Source of the DNA: Enterococcus silesiacus
Lineage (GTDB): Bacteria; Bacillota; Bacilli; Lactobacillales; Enterococcaceae
NCBI GenBank assembly: GCA_001465115.1
Contig: CP013614.1
Location: forward strand, 2,542,001-2,606,000
Direction of reading: 5' to 3'
Length of the DNA stretch: 64,000 bases
Position numbers and translations under genes: made by a program. The notes below the pieces were generated by a model. That model searched no databases and was not told the DNA's origin. It saw only the letters and a list, made by a program, of their open reading frames with translations. Positions 35,120-45,080 of this stretch are shown here, piece after piece (within the stretch, counting starts at the first letter, position 1; each line of letters opens with the position of its first letter).

Positions 35120-35393
35120 AACAGTTCCCACATTTGAACGAAACTATAAAGCTTTAAAGAAAAAACAGTATGATATGGATAAATTTGAGGTAGTTCCTGG
35201 CTTGTTGCTTAGTCAAGATACAGAGTAACTGGCACATAACTATAAAGACCATGCCTTAAAAGGAAATAAAAAAGGGTTACGAAAATTGCCTATTGAAAAT
35301 GATTGGTTACTTATTTATCGAATTGATAATGGCTGTTTGGAATTATGGTTACTTGCAACAGGTTCATATACCCAAGTTTTCAGAACTACTTAA
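35109..35393 (+). pseudogene. yafQ: YafQ-type mRNA interferase toxin with internal stop
   Basis: The frame begins MKIKTVPTFERNYKALKKKQ and ends LLIYRIDNGCLELWLLATGS, typical of YafQ/RelE endoribonucleases, but a TAA interrupts it at 35226-35228. The usual catalytic region after LKGNKKGLRKLP is still readable. Together with the truncated antitoxin this is an inactivated toxin-antitoxin pair. Confidence 0.82.
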
Positions 35394-35706
35394 GTAGTAC
35401 CTTTTGAGTTTTCAAAGGGTACTCTTCTTATATCTTAGAACCCAGTCAAATTCAGTTATGTCAGTGTTTTTTTTAAAGTAACATTTCAGATAATGGATTT
35501 TATAATACTCAAAAAACTATAAATCAGCTTTCCTAAATAAATCTTTCTTACCACTTTTTACGTGTTTACTATAGAAGGCATCATAAACGATTCAAATTAA
35601 AGGCATTTAATAGATAAATTTCTCTTTATTGAACCCTCTGTCTTGACTGTGACGTGACGAGATAGTCTATATTATAAAATAAATAGTTAAGGGAGGACTT
35701 ATTATT
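35394..35706. other. Intergenic region with hairpin
   Basis: A stem GTACCTTTTGA / TCAAAGGGTAC at 35397-35422 ends the dead toxin gene. The rest probably holds the promoter of the dehydrogenase gene (TTGACT near 35643, then TATTAT-like). No gene seen. Confidence 0.5.
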
Positions 35707-36657
35707 ATGAAGTCAGTCGTCATAAAAAAATCTGGTGGTCCAGAAGTACTGGAAATTGAAGAACGTCCAATTCCTAATTCAACTAAAAACAAAACAGTTA
35801 TCAAGATTCATGCTTTTCCAGTACATCGATACGAGGTGTTAACTAGAGAAGGTGGGTCTCCTTCAGTCGAATTTCCAAAAGTAATAGGAATTGAAGCTGT
35901 TGGTGAAGTCTATACTCCTTCACAGGAAAGCAACTTAGAAAAAGGTCGAAAGGTCGTAACCTTTATGGGTGGCCTTGGTCGTGAATTTGATGGCAGTTAT
36001 CAAGAATATGCTTTAGTTCCTGATAATATTATTTACCCCGTAACATTCAATGGAACTTGGATAGAGTTAGCCAGTTATCCTGAAACCTTCTATACTGCTT
36101 TCGGTGCCCTAAAAGCAACACGGATTAGTAAAGGTCAATCTTTATTGATCCGCGGTGGGACTACTGGTGTTGGAATGGCTGCGTTACTACTAGGAAAGGC
36201 ATTAGGACTTTCTATATCTAGCACAACCAGGCAAAACAGTCGTAAAGATTTGTTATATACTTTAGGAGCCAGTGAAGTTATCCTAGATAAAGACAATCAT
36301 ATTGAAACAAGGAAAAAATTCGATGGGATAATCGATATGGTAGGAGCTTCAACTGTAGAGGATTCCTTAGCACATCTTAAAGCTGGAGGTGTTTACACGC
36401 TAGTTGGTTTATTGACTGGTGAATGGCTATGGAAAGATTTTGATCCTTTTAATAACTTGGCTAACAAGTATGCAACAATTTATGATTCATCTAATGTTAA
36501 TAGTTCGGTAGTTGATGAGCTATTTAATCTTATTAATAAAAAACAGTTACACATTCCGATCGCTAAAGTTTTTAAACTAGACGATATTCAAGATGCTCAG
36601 CGCTATGTAATGGAAAAAGATCGTCCAGTCGGTCAAGTTATCGTTACGAATGATTAG
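35707..36657 (+). CDS. Zinc-type alcohol dehydrogenase / quinone oxidoreductase family
   Basis: A 316-residue MDR-superfamily oxidoreductase. GroES-like N-terminal domain (about 1-120), Rossmann domain with GGTTGVGMAALLLGKALG (about 155-172) for NADP(H). No Cys/His zinc ligands in the usual catalytic positions, so it is a zinc-less quinone-oxidoreductase-like member. GGGAGG upstream. It is followed by a YjbR-like gene and a carboxylesterase, possibly one detoxification set. Confidence 0.85.
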   Translation: MKSVVIKKSGGPEVLEIEERPIPNSTKNKTVIKIHAFPVHRYEVLTREGGSPSVEFPKVIGIEAVGEVYTPSQESNLEKGRKVVTFMGGLGREFDGSYQEYALVPDNIIYPVTFNGTWIELASYPETFYTAFGALKATRISKGQSLLIRGGTTGVGMAALLLGKALGLSISSTTRQNSRKDLLYTLGASEVILDKDNHIETRKKFDGIIDMVGASTVEDSLAHLKAGGVYTLVGLLTGEWLWKDFDPFNNLANKYATIYDSSNVNSSVVDELFNLINKKQLHIPIAKVFKLDDIQDAQRYVMEKDRPVGQVIVTND

Positions 36658-36722
36658 AATCTCAGATTTTATTATATCGCTTAAAGTCATCATTAAAATA
36701 ATAAAAAAACGGAGTGAATTCA

Positions 36723-37079
36723 ATGATTACAAGAGAATCAATTTTAAATTATGTGAAATCAAACTATTTAACGAATCCTGAAAAAACATTTTCTAAGTTT
36801 CCAAACTATTGTGTGTTGAGGCATAATCATAATGATAAGTGGTATGGTCTAATCATGAATGTTTCTAAAAGTAAGTTAGGTTTAAAAGGTACAGGTGATA
36901 CGGATGTTATTGATTTGAAAATTGAACCAGAATTACTAGGTTCCTTTTTAGGCAAAGAGGGCTATTACCCAGCTTATCATATGAATAAAGAAAATTGGAT
37001 AACGATCGATCTTAATTCGAACGTATCTTTTAAAGAAGTAGAAGAAATGATAGATAATAGCTATAAAATGACTTATTAA
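36723..37079 (+). CDS. MmcQ/YjbR-family protein
   Basis: A 118-residue cytoplasmic protein of the YjbR/CyaY-like fold family. Features: YVKSNYLTNPEKTFSKFPNY, LRHNHNDKWYGLIMNV, and YHMNKENWITIDL near the C-terminus. Members bind DNA or small ligands but have no settled function. The start is the ATG at 36723 with GGAGTG upstream. Confidence 0.82.
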   Translation: MITRESILNYVKSNYLTNPEKTFSKFPNYCVLRHNHNDKWYGLIMNVSKSKLGLKGTGDTDVIDLKIEPELLGSFLGKEGYYPAYHMNKENWITIDLNSNVSFKEVEEMIDNSYKMTY

Positions 37080-37136
37080 AATTTAAAATAGTCTATTAGA
37101 TAAGTAAATGAATAGTAGAACTCGGAGGGAAATCAA

Positions 37137-38561
37137 ATGTCTCTATTAAATAAGAAAAAAAGTGAAGTACGTAAGTGGTTTGGGATACCATATGCGAAAG
37201 CTGAACGCTTTGGCAAACCAATAGTGGTGCCATTTGATGAAACAATTCAATATGATAAAACAGGTCCAGCCTCACTTCAACTGGGTGACTCTAGCTGGTT
37301 AAATTCTGATTGGGGAACGAGCGAAGATTGCTTGAATCTCAATATTTGGGCACCGAAAAATAGTGATTCTCCCTTACCTGTAGTCGTTTATATCCACGGT
37401 GGTGGCTGGGAATATGGTTCAAATAGTCAAGACACCTCTTCTCTTTTCGGCCTAGCATCGAGTAATCAAGTGATAGGAGTCTCTATCAATTATCGGCTAG
37501 GTGCACTTGGTTGGCTTTCTCTTTCTCAATATGGAGGACGACTTAAAGATGCAACTAATTTGGGCTTACAAGATATCATTGCTGCGCTTAAGTGGATACA
37601 ACAGAATATTGCATATTTTGGAGGTGATCCTAATCAAGTGACAGTTACTGGACACAGTGCTGGTGCTTACAACTTAATGGCACTCTTAGCTGCTCCATCA
37701 GCAACTGGACTCTTCCATCGGCTAGCAGCTTTTTCTGGATTTCCTTCACGGATTGTTCCTGCTTGGTGGGCTGAAGAGCTAGCTTATCAGCTTCTTAGTG
37801 AGTTAGGACTTGAGCAAAATCCTGAAGAATTATTAGCTGTTGATGGTCAACTATTGACGAACACTTTATCAAAACTACTGCCAAAAGATTCAGGTCAACG
37901 TCATGGGATAGATAATACAACTCTAGCGGTTGTAGATGACCATCGCCAACCAGGAGCTGTACTTGAGGGAACGCCTATGGATATGATTGCTAAAGGCGTC
38001 CACAAAGAGATTGATCTATTAATCAGCAGTACAACTTATGAAGCAGGATGGTATGTTTTAAATACTAGGGAAGCTTTTAATCCTAAAAGCAATGAAGCGA
38101 TCGTTGATGAACTTGTCAATGGTTCTCGCATTCCACGAAGCCAGTCTGAACGGATAATTGACGCTTATAAAGATGGGAAAGAGCCTGTAGAAGTTAGAGG
38201 GGAAGTTCATACTGATTATAATTTTACCCTACCAAAAGCAAGAGCTGCGCTTAGTCATGCCAATGCTGGCGGACGTGCTTACATGCTGAGTGTTGGTCCG
38301 ACAGAAGGGTCACCAGCAGTTCATGGGACTGAAATGTATGGAATTGTAGGTGGTCAGCTTCCCAACGCAAGTCAAGAACAATTGGTGCGTGATCAATTTG
38401 TTACTGACACGATTTTGTCTTTTGCAACTGGACAATACCATCAGCTTTGGCAACCTGTTGACAACCAACCTATTGTTAAAGACATCGGACAGAGACCTTA
38501 TGAAAGTAGCCAACATATTCAACATGTTTTTAAATTATTTGATGGTGTTACACGAACATAG
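37137..38561 (+). CDS. Type B carboxylesterase / para-nitrobenzyl esterase family
   Basis: A 474-residue alpha/beta hydrolase. The oxyanion-hole motif HGGG is at 87-90 and the nucleophile elbow GHSAG at 172-176 with Ser174; TSEDCLNLNIW near 61-71 is the family's signature near the active-site loop. Hydrolyses ester substrates; native substrate unknown. GGAGG upstream. Ends in a bidirectional terminator shared with rarA. No signal peptide. Confidence 0.88.
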   Translation: MSLLNKKKSEVRKWFGIPYAKAERFGKPIVVPFDETIQYDKTGPASLQLGDSSWLNSDWGTSEDCLNLNIWAPKNSDSPLPVVVYIHGGGWEYGSNSQDTSSLFGLASSNQVIGVSINYRLGALGWLSLSQYGGRLKDATNLGLQDIIAALKWIQQNIAYFGGDPNQVTVTGHSAGAYNLMALLAAPSATGLFHRLAAFSGFPSRIVPAWWAEELAYQLLSELGLEQNPEELLAVDGQLLTNTLSKLLPKDSGQRHGIDNTTLAVVDDHRQPGAVLEGTPMDMIAKGVHKEIDLLISSTTYEAGWYVLNTREAFNPKSNEAIVDELVNGSRIPRSQSERIIDAYKDGKEPVEVRGEVHTDYNFTLPKARAALSHANAGGRAYMLSVGPTEGSPAVHGTEMYGIVGGQLPNASQEQLVRDQFVTDTILSFATGQYHQLWQPVDNQPIVKDIGQRPYESSQHIQHVFKLFDGVTRT

Positions 38562-38612
38562 GCTAGTAAGTAAAAATGGAACAATAAAAATTTTGAACAG
38601 TAATTCTCTTAA

Positions 38613-38649
38613 TGAAAAAAGTATTCTTATCTCAAGAATACTTTTTTCA
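38613..38649. terminator. Bidirectional terminator
   Basis: TGAAAAAAGTATTCTT pairs perfectly with AAGAATACTTTTTTCA around ATCTC. It serves the convergent esterase and rarA genes. Confidence 0.9.
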
Positions 38650-38655
38650 TTTGTT

Positions 38656-39975
38656 CTATCCATTTTTCGTGTGCCACTCTTTTATTTGAGCTAAACGTTC
38701 TTTAAAGCGTCGTTCATTTCCTTCACTGGTAGGCTTATAATACTGATGTCCCGCTACAGAAGGCGGCATGGTGTTCATAGTCGTTAACTTATCTTCGGCA
38801 TAATGAGCTAATTCGTATCCTTTACCGTACCCTAAATCTTTCATAAGTTTAGTAGGTGCATTACGTATCTGTAAAGGTACAGGATCATTAGCTGTTGTCT
38901 TAACATCTTTGGCAGCAGCTAGTCTGGCTTTATAAATGGCATTAGATTTAGGCGCCAGAGATAAGTAGGTTACTGCTTCCACTAAGTGAACATCACATTC
39001 AGGCATTCCAATAAATTGACACGCCTGAAAAACATTAATAGCAAGATTGAGTGCATTCGTATCTGCTAATCCAACATCTTCACTTGCAAACCGAACAAGT
39101 CGCCGTGCTATATATATAGGGTCCTCACCACCTTCAAGCATCCGAGATAGCCAATAAATAGCAGCATCGACGTCACTGTTACGCATCGACTTGTGGAGGG
39201 CTGAAATGATATTGTAATGCTCTTCCCCATTTTTATCATAACGCACAAATCTTTTATTGATTAATTGACTTAAATTATCGAGTGTCACTGTAATAATATT
39301 GTCTGTTTTTTCGCCATTAAGAACGGCCATTTCTAATGTGTTTAGTGCCATTCTGGCATCACCGTCTGCAAAATTAGCAATCGCTTGAATTTCATCAGGG
39401 CTAATATTGATTGTTTGTTCTCCAAATCCGTTTGGGTTACTGAGAGCATTTTCAATTAATATGACAATATCTGCCTGATTCAGTGCATGAAGTACAAATA
39501 CTTTACACCGAGATAACAAGGCTGAATTCACTTCAAAAGACGGGTTTTCAGTTGTAGCACCGATTAGGATAATGCTGCCTTTTTCAACATAAGGCAAAAA
39601 GGCATCTTGTTGTGCTTTATTAAAGCGATGTATTTCATCAACGAAAACGATTGTTTTTTGCCCAATCTCGCGATCTAACTCAGCTTGTTTCATGATTTTT
39701 TTTATCTTACTGATACTGCTATCCACTGCACTAAAGCTCAAAAAACTAGATTTAGTTTTGCTTGCTATAATTTCTGCTAAAGTTGTTTTGCCTACACCCG
39801 GTGGTCCCCAAAAAATCATAGATGGCACTTGATCACTTTCAATCATTTCTCGTAAAATTTTGTTGGGGCCAAGTAGGTTCTGTTGCCCAACAAATTGAGC
39901 TAATTTTCGTGGTCGAACCCGACTGGCTAATGGTGAATTTTGATGTTGATTAGAGAAAAGGGATTCCTGCTTCAT
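38656..39975 (-). CDS. rarA: Replication-associated recombination protein A
   Basis: A 439-residue AAA+ ATPase of the RarA/MgsA/WRNIP1 family that acts at stalled replication forks. Walker A GPPGVGKTT at 57-65, Walker B VFVDEIHR at about 108-115, sensor 1 in GATTENPSFEVNSALLSR, and the C-terminal MgsA-type tetramerisation domain. A core gene that marks stable chromosome. It diverges from the MerR-type regulator. Confidence 0.95.
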   Translation of the reverse strand: MKQESLFSNQHQNSPLASRVRPRKLAQFVGQQNLLGPNKILREMIESDQVPSMIFWGPPGVGKTTLAEIIASKTKSSFLSFSAVDSSISKIKKIMKQAELDREIGQKTIVFVDEIHRFNKAQQDAFLPYVEKGSIILIGATTENPSFEVNSALLSRCKVFVLHALNQADIVILIENALSNPNGFGEQTINISPDEIQAIANFADGDARMALNTLEMAVLNGEKTDNIITVTLDNLSQLINKRFVRYDKNGEEHYNIISALHKSMRNSDVDAAIYWLSRMLEGGEDPIYIARRLVRFASEDVGLADTNALNLAINVFQACQFIGMPECDVHLVEAVTYLSLAPKSNAIYKARLAAAKDVKTTANDPVPLQIRNAPTKLMKDLGYGKGYELAHYAEDKLTTMNTMPPSVAGHQYYKPTSEGNERRFKERLAQIKEWHTKNG

Positions 39976-40071
39976 TTATTAAACCACCTTTCTTTTAAGT
40001 CTAAATTTATTTTCATGTTATAATGAATCATACACTATACCGTTACGTTACAGTCAATGAAGGAGTCGCAC

Positions 40072-40890
40072 ATGTTAAAAATAAGTGAGATGGCCAAATT
40101 AGCCAATACAACCCGCCGTACATTAATATTTTATGACCAAGAAAATATTTTTAAACCATCCAAAAAAACTGAAGCTGGTTACCGTTACTATGATTATAAC
40201 CAATTATACGATTTAATGTTTATACTCGGATTACGTAGTTTAGATATTCCAATAGCTGAAATTAAAGCAATCAAAATACATTCAAAAGGTGTCCCAGCAC
40301 CTCAATTGCTGAATGCTCAAAATAAAATTGATAAAAAAATTGACGAGTTGATTAAAATCCAAAATGTAATCAACAAAAAAATTGAAGATCAATCTGTTAT
40401 TGAAGACACTCCCCTATATCAGCCCAAGATAGAACAGCGAATTAAAACAATATTTTGGTGTTCTCGCCAATCTGTGAGTTGTACGGAGGAAGAGGTCGCT
40501 CAATTGTTTTCAGAATTCTATAAGCAATTGGACTCATTGGCTGTTATGGATACAGCTAAATCTGGTTTTTTAACTACATTATCTGTTAATAACCCCAACG
40601 GCTACGCTGAGGCATCTTTTAGAATTATTAAAGAAAAAATTGATAGTGATCATAAAGTTTTTATCCCCATCATGGAAAAAAACGCAGGTAGTTACGCTTG
40701 TATTTTAGTGGAAAATAATGAGGCTGGTATCCATCAGGGATTAACTAAATTAAAGTCATTCTGTCAAAAAAATAAGTTAAAAACTGCAGACTATCTATGG
40801 CAGCTTAATTCAGGAGCCACCCTTATTGAAACAGGGGCTTCTAAATATGGGTGGCTTGAGTTTGCCATTTTTAATGAAAAGATTGAATAG
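40072..40890 (+). CDS. MerR-family regulator with effector-binding domain
   Basis: A 272-residue protein. MerR HTH about 1-70 (KISEMAKLANTTRRTLIFYDQENIF, GYRYYDYNQLYDLMF), coiled-coil dimerisation helix to about 120, then a GyrI-like ligand-binding domain to the end. Start at the ATG at 40072 with AAGGAG upstream. No target gene next to it; the 97-bp gap to rarA could have it act on its own promoter. Confidence 0.85.
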   Translation: MLKISEMAKLANTTRRTLIFYDQENIFKPSKKTEAGYRYYDYNQLYDLMFILGLRSLDIPIAEIKAIKIHSKGVPAPQLLNAQNKIDKKIDELIKIQNVINKKIEDQSVIEDTPLYQPKIEQRIKTIFWCSRQSVSCTEEEVAQLFSEFYKQLDSLAVMDTAKSGFLTTLSVNNPNGYAEASFRIIKEKIDSDHKVFIPIMEKNAGSYACILVENNEAGIHQGLTKLKSFCQKNKLKTADYLWQLNSGATLIETGASKYGWLEFAIFNEKIE

Positions 40891-41176
40891 ACAGGAAAAA
40901 AATCTAGGCAACAGCACTATTCAATTTAGCTTTTGCTTGATGATACTGGTAAAGTTATAAAAATCGTCTGGATGATTATAGGTGTAGAAATTTCTTAGTT
41001 GATTTTTAAATAATACTAAATTTCTAACATATATAAATCGAAAAAGCCTTTTTTAGAACAGCTTGTGATAGTTTTTTTCGATTTACATACCTAGTAATCC
41101 ATGGTTTGTTTTATTAAGTATATGCATTGTGGTAATATTTTCTATTTAAAGAAATCTACAGGTTATGGCACACATG

Positions 41177-41211
41177 AAAAACCACTCTATTCGCCGTAGA
41201 GTGTTTTTTGT
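41177..41211 (+). terminator. Intrinsic terminator-like hairpin
   Basis: AAAACCACTCTA and TAGAGTGTTTT around TTCGCCG, then TTT. Confidence 0.7.
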
Positions 41212-41342
41212 GTTCCCTTGTAAAATTATTATCGTTTCGCACCATCATAGTATCAAAAATACAGTAGAAAAGCTAATATTGGCTATAAAAAAACAGTCTA
41301 ATTTGATAGAAGCAAAAGGTCGTTATGCTTTATTCTTACCTT

Positions 41343-41454
41343 CTATCTACTTTTCAGAATAAGTTTTTTTATATCAGTTAGTCCAAGAATATAATCAGTG
41401 CTTGTGTTGTAGTACTTTGCTAATTTAATCAGAGATTTTACAGGAATACTCACA
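41343..41454 (-). pseudogene. C-terminal fragment of an XRE regulator
   Basis: The frame reads VSIPVKSLIKLAKYYNTSTD then YILGLTDIKKLILK and a stop, typical of the end of a Firmicute XRE repressor; it resembles the 30.1 and 30.5 kb genes. The HTH part is missing. Confidence 0.65.
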
Positions 41455-41549
41455 ACATACACAAATGCGCACGTGAATCATAGCAAGTTACACTTTATTA
41501 AAATAGAAGACAGGAGTATCCTGGTCTTTTACCTAACAACCTTATTCAG

Positions 41550-42362
41550 TTACCTCAAATTATTTTTTATCTCTATCAATTCTTCTATTACTTTTGTTAC
41601 ACCATACTCATCATTAGTCTTCGTTACAAACTGAGCATATTGCTTCATATCCTCGTCAGCATTCCCTACAATATAGCTATACTTTACATATTGAAGCATT
41701 TCTTTATCGTTATATGTATCTCCAAAAGCCATCATTTGACTTGAATCAATACCTAATTTTTCTCCTAAAATAGCCATAGCTTGACCTTTATCTACTCCTT
41801 TATTCATGATGTCGATCCAGATTGTATCGCCAATTGTTACTGAAAATTTTTCATTGAATTTAGGCATTATCTTTTCATGATAGTTTACTTTGCTATCATT
41901 TTCGGGAAAGTAAATGGTAAATTTATCTATATCTATTTGAATTGATTGAATATCTTCTACAAAAGTAATATTGGTATAAAACGTGCGTAAAAATGCAGCA
42001 TACTTCTTATGTTTTTCAGATAGATAGGCAGAATCCAGACCACATAAAATCGCAATACCATTTGTTTGCTCTTCAACAAAGTGAATCATTGTTTTATAAT
42101 CTACTGGAGAGATAAGACTTTTGAAAATAATTTTCCCTTTATAACTGATTAGGCCACCGTTATCACTGATAAAAATCATTTTCTCGTTTAACTCAGAAAA
42201 AAGATTAGTTAATGTATACAATGGTCGACCACTAGCTATTGCGAAAGAGACACCTAGTTGTTCTAATGCTAAAATATCTGAATTAAAATCAGGAGGGAGT
42301 TCTCCCTTTTCTGTCAAAAGCGTATGATCCATATCTGAAGCTATCAATTGAATATTTTCCAT
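41550..42362 (-). CDS. Cof-type HAD phosphatase
   Basis: A 270-residue HAD-superfamily hydrolase of the Cof subfamily (C2B cap). Motif I DMDHTLL with Asp10 and Asp12; SGRP near residue 43; the motif IV GDTYNDKEML near 215. Such enzymes dephosphorylate sugar phosphates or flavin/pyridoxal nucleotides. Start at the ATG at 42362, not the upstream GTG, because GGGGATG spaces correctly to it. Confidence 0.88.
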   Translation of the reverse strand: MENIQLIASDMDHTLLTEKGELPPDFNSDILALEQLGVSFAIASGRPLYTLTNLFSELNEKMIFISDNGGLISYKGKIIFKSLISPVDYKTMIHFVEEQTNGIAILCGLDSAYLSEKHKKYAAFLRTFYTNITFVEDIQSIQIDIDKFTIYFPENDSKVNYHEKIMPKFNEKFSVTIGDTIWIDIMNKGVDKGQAMAILGEKLGIDSSQMMAFGDTYNDKEMLQYVKYSYIVGNADEDMKQYAQFVTKTNDEYGVTKVIEELIEIKNNLR

Positions 42363-42478
42363 CTTTTTCACATCCCCTTTTTTTATTATACTCCTAATTC
42401 AGAGTCAGAAGCACTTTTATAAAAAATAGTACATAACTTTAAAGAAGGTATAACGTTTTGCTCGATTTTATCGAGGAA

Positions 42479-42778
42479 CTAGGAACAGGGAAGTAAAAAA
42501 ATATATATACAGCACAAAATGAAGATCTTAATCAAAAACAGCCCACCTTTAAATAAATAAAATCTTGGTGCTTGATCCATGCCAAAAATAGAGGTCCCCA
42601 ACAATTTCCCTACTGCTATCTTTCCATATTTATCCGCAAATTTAGCTAACAAAAGAAAGAAGATTTGAAATTTCCTCTTTCGCTTTATAAAAATACTTAA
42701 CCAGTTAACGATAAATTCGTGTAGCAATACTGGAAGAACTGTATACGCAAGCATACGCGCAATAACTTCCAATCCCAT
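42479..42778 (-). CDS. Hypothetical small membrane protein
   Basis: A 99-residue basic, hydrophobic protein with three likely membrane segments (about 7-28, 38-50 and 76-97). The start ATG at 42778 has only a weak GTGAGAT upstream. No family recognised; it could be a genuine small protein or decayed. Confidence 0.4.
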   Translation of the reverse strand: MGLEVIARMLAYTVLPVLLHEFIVNWLSIFIKRKRKFQIFFLLLAKFADKYGKIAVGKLLGTSIFGMDQAPRFYLFKGGLFLIKIFILCCIYIFLLPCS

Positions 42779-43039
42779 TTAATAATCTCACTTTTTCATA
42801 TAATGATACGACTATATTATTATTACTATGTAAAATAAGCCCATCAAAGTAAAGAATCTTGCTCGCATCAAATTCCTTACTTTGATAGCGATTATTTGAT
42901 CAATCTCACCATCATTCTACAGAAAATAACCGTGATCCATTTAAGACGCAAAGGTTCACGGTTTTCTTATTACTAAAAATAAATGGATAAAAAGATCTGT
43001 TTCATGACTAATTCATTTAGAAAATATTTAGATTACTTT

Positions 43040-43732
43040 TTAAATCTCCCACCGTTTTTTTACAAGTACACACCAAGTTGTATATCTAAATGGATTGATT
43101 TCCCAAAACTTCTCTACTGTCGATACGTAATTCACTACTTGCTCAGCAAGAATAACGATTTCCCACTGATCATCAGGAAAAAGTTGTTTTATCCCCTCTT
43201 CATCAAAGTAATGATGTGGGACACCATCTTCTTTTCCTACATCTAAAATAAACGTATCTTTTTCGATTTCTTGCCCTTTTCCATACAAATCTGCTTTTGT
43301 CGATTTGATCGTTCCTAAAAAATAGCCACCTGTAATCAGCGACTCGTATATACAATTAATCGATTTGACTATTTTATCTAACGTATTATGCTGTAAAACA
43401 GCCCAACTAAGAACACCATGTAAAAACTCTTTCTCCTGCCACGGATAGTTTTCCATGGAAGACAAGGCCTCCGTATAGCGAATTTTATTATCATCTAGTT
43501 TTTCTTTCGTTAATTCTATTGCTTTAGCAGAATGGTCACTGATGAAAACTTCACAGTTCATTTTGCCAATTACAACACTATGACGTCCAGCACCACAACC
43601 TAAATCCCAGACTTTTTTCTCTTGCTCATTCGAAAATTCTTTTGCTAAAAGTTCTATAAACTTAACGACTTCAGGTTCAGGAGCCATTTCTATACTCTTT
43701 TTATCGTAAAATAAAGTGTTCCAATCTGCCAT
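43040..43732 (-). CDS. SAM methyltransferase, last gene of RiPP operon
   Basis: A 230-residue class I methyltransferase. Motif I VWDLGCGAGRHS at about 41-52; an acidic VFISDHSAKAIEL after it; LSWAVLQHNTLDK near 110. Start taken at 43732, eight bases after GAGGG; the ATG just before is also possible. It follows the MFS exporter by 19 bp. In RiPP clusters such methyltransferases N- or O-methylate the peptide. A close paralogue (about 75% identical) at 51834 and a fragment at 53585 exist. It might instead be a chromosomal gene into whose neighbourhood the cluster moved. Confidence 0.82.
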   Translation of the reverse strand: MADWNTLFYDKKSIEMAPEPEVVKFIELLAKEFSNEQEKKVWDLGCGAGRHSVVIGKMNCEVFISDHSAKAIELTKEKLDDNKIRYTEALSSMENYPWQEKEFLHGVLSWAVLQHNTLDKIVKSINCIYESLITGGYFLGTIKSTKADLYGKGQEIEKDTFILDVGKEDGVPHHYFDEEGIKQLFPDDQWEIVILAEQVVNYVSTVEKFWEINPFRYTTWCVLVKKRWEI

Positions 43733-43751
43733 CATCTTTCCCTCTCTTTAC

Positions 43752-44948
43752 CTAATTATCTAGCAATTCCTTTTTATTTCTCGCTATAAAAGCAACCACA
43801 AATAATAGTATTCCTGAAAGAACAAAAACAACATTCACACCTAAGGTATCTGCCACAGCTCCCATCAATAGTGATGACAAAGAAAAGGTTGCAGTATTCA
43901 ATATACCTGTTGCAGCATACACAGATGTTAATTTATTTCTATCGATTTTCTGTTGTAGGATCGTAGCTTGAGGGATATTCTTAACTTGCAAGAAGACACC
44001 TATCAGAATTGAATACACTAAAATAAGAAATGGATTTCCTCCTAAAGCAACGAGTAATGTAATGACTCCACCCAAAATTGAACTTATGACTATTACTTTA
44101 GATTTATTCTTATCAACCATTACATTTAAATAAAATACAATCATACTTCCTAGAGCAGCACCTAGAAAATAAGTGGCATTAATGTAGCCCCACCAATTCT
44201 CTGAAACATGTAAAACATCTTTCACGAAGACCAATACAACGGCTGAAATCCACGCCGTATTTGCAATACTCTCAAGTATATCCATACTCACAATTGTAAA
44301 TATAATGGGTTGTTTACGTATTTCTTGCCATCCAGAAATCAGGTGTTTCCATCTGTCTCCATCAGCATTATCAGTCGTAGAAACTGTTGGTAAATACCAA
44401 AAAGCGAAAGTAGCAATAGCAAATATACCGACATTAATCCAAATTAGGCCAGATATAGAGAAGATTATCAATAAAGAAGAGCCCACTGCCCATCCACCAA
44501 TACTGACAATTTGAAGCATTGTACTAAAAATGCTATTGGCACGTATCAAATAAGACTTTGCGGCATAATGAGGTATCAATGCCCTACTTATTGGCTCAGC
44601 GCAACCATCTAAAAAAGAAATACTAAAAATAAATGTATATAAAAAGAACAGATTTTCATTATTTACTTTTAAGTTTAAATAAACTGCTAATCCTATTAAT
44701 ATAAATGTTTTAAATAATTGAGTTTTTCGTAAAATATCTGTCAGTGTAGCATAATTAATTAATACAGGCGTTAACAATCCAGAAAATACTGTCCCAACAG
44801 TCATAATAACTGGAGCTAGAGAAGCAGCTAATGCAGAGTTTGTTAGTGTAAAAACTGAACTAACGACGGCAATTGTGTAGATAATATCGCCAATATTCGC
44901 AAACATTTGACCGATAACAAGCTTTTTAAACGCTATATTTTTTTTCAT
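43752..44948 (-). CDS. MFS exporter in RiPP operon
   Basis: A 398-residue major facilitator with about 12 membrane segments, ending RNKKELLDN. It opens with KKNIAFKKLVIGQMFANIGDIIY, typical of multidrug/peptide efflux MFS_1 members. Starts at the ATG at 44948 with AAGGGTGAG upstream, not at the in-frame codon at 44972. It lies between the radical SAM gene (179 bp) and the methyltransferase (19 bp), all leftward. Likely exports the mature peptide or gives self-resistance. Confidence 0.82.
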   Translation of the reverse strand: MKKNIAFKKLVIGQMFANIGDIIYTIAVVSSVFTLTNSALAASLAPVIMTVGTVFSGLLTPVLINYATLTDILRKTQLFKTFILIGLAVYLNLKVNNENLFFLYTFIFSISFLDGCAEPISRALIPHYAAKSYLIRANSIFSTMLQIVSIGGWAVGSSLLIIFSISGLIWINVGIFAIATFAFWYLPTVSTTDNADGDRWKHLISGWQEIRKQPIIFTIVSMDILESIANTAWISAVVLVFVKDVLHVSENWWGYINATYFLGAALGSMIVFYLNVMVDKNKSKVIVISSILGGVITLLVALGGNPFLILVYSILIGVFLQVKNIPQATILQQKIDRNKLTSVYAATGILNTATFSLSSLLMGAVADTLGVNVVFVLSGILLFVVAFIARNKKELLDN

Positions 44949-45063
44949 TTTTTTCTCACCCTTACTTATCAAGAAACAGAAATTTATTTCTTTGATTTTC
45001 TCTTTACTCTTTCAAAGTAAGGTAATTTTAAATGTTCATACGTAGATTCTCCTCATAATGGTA

Positions 45064-45080
45064 CACTATCACTGATAGTG
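45064..45080. promoter_or_regulatory. Dyad containing the tetO core
   Basis: CACTATCAcTGATAGTG, a 17-bp palindrome whose reverse reading contains CTATCAGTGATAG, the same core as the class B tet operator. It sits in the 179-bp gap between the radical SAM and exporter genes, on the leftward transcript. It could be an operator for a TetR-type repressor or an RNA hairpin. A degenerate copy is in the 53.7 kb scar. Confidence 0.5.

Larger units (their letters stand above)
40891..41549. other. Long intergenic region, mostly remnants
   Basis: No intact gene. It holds a terminator-like hairpin at 41177-41211 and a decayed XRE fragment at 41343-41454. A 65-codon open frame at 41165-41362 runs through the hairpin and is unlikely to be a gene. 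Confidence 0.55.

Noticed and set aside
41165..41362. 65-codon open frame
   Set aside because: It runs through a terminator hairpin and a decayed XRE fragment on the other strand, with no ribosome site.
42983..43246. 87-codon plus-strand frame opposite the methyltransferase gene
   Set aside because: A shadow of the methyltransferase gene's 3' end; no ribosome site.
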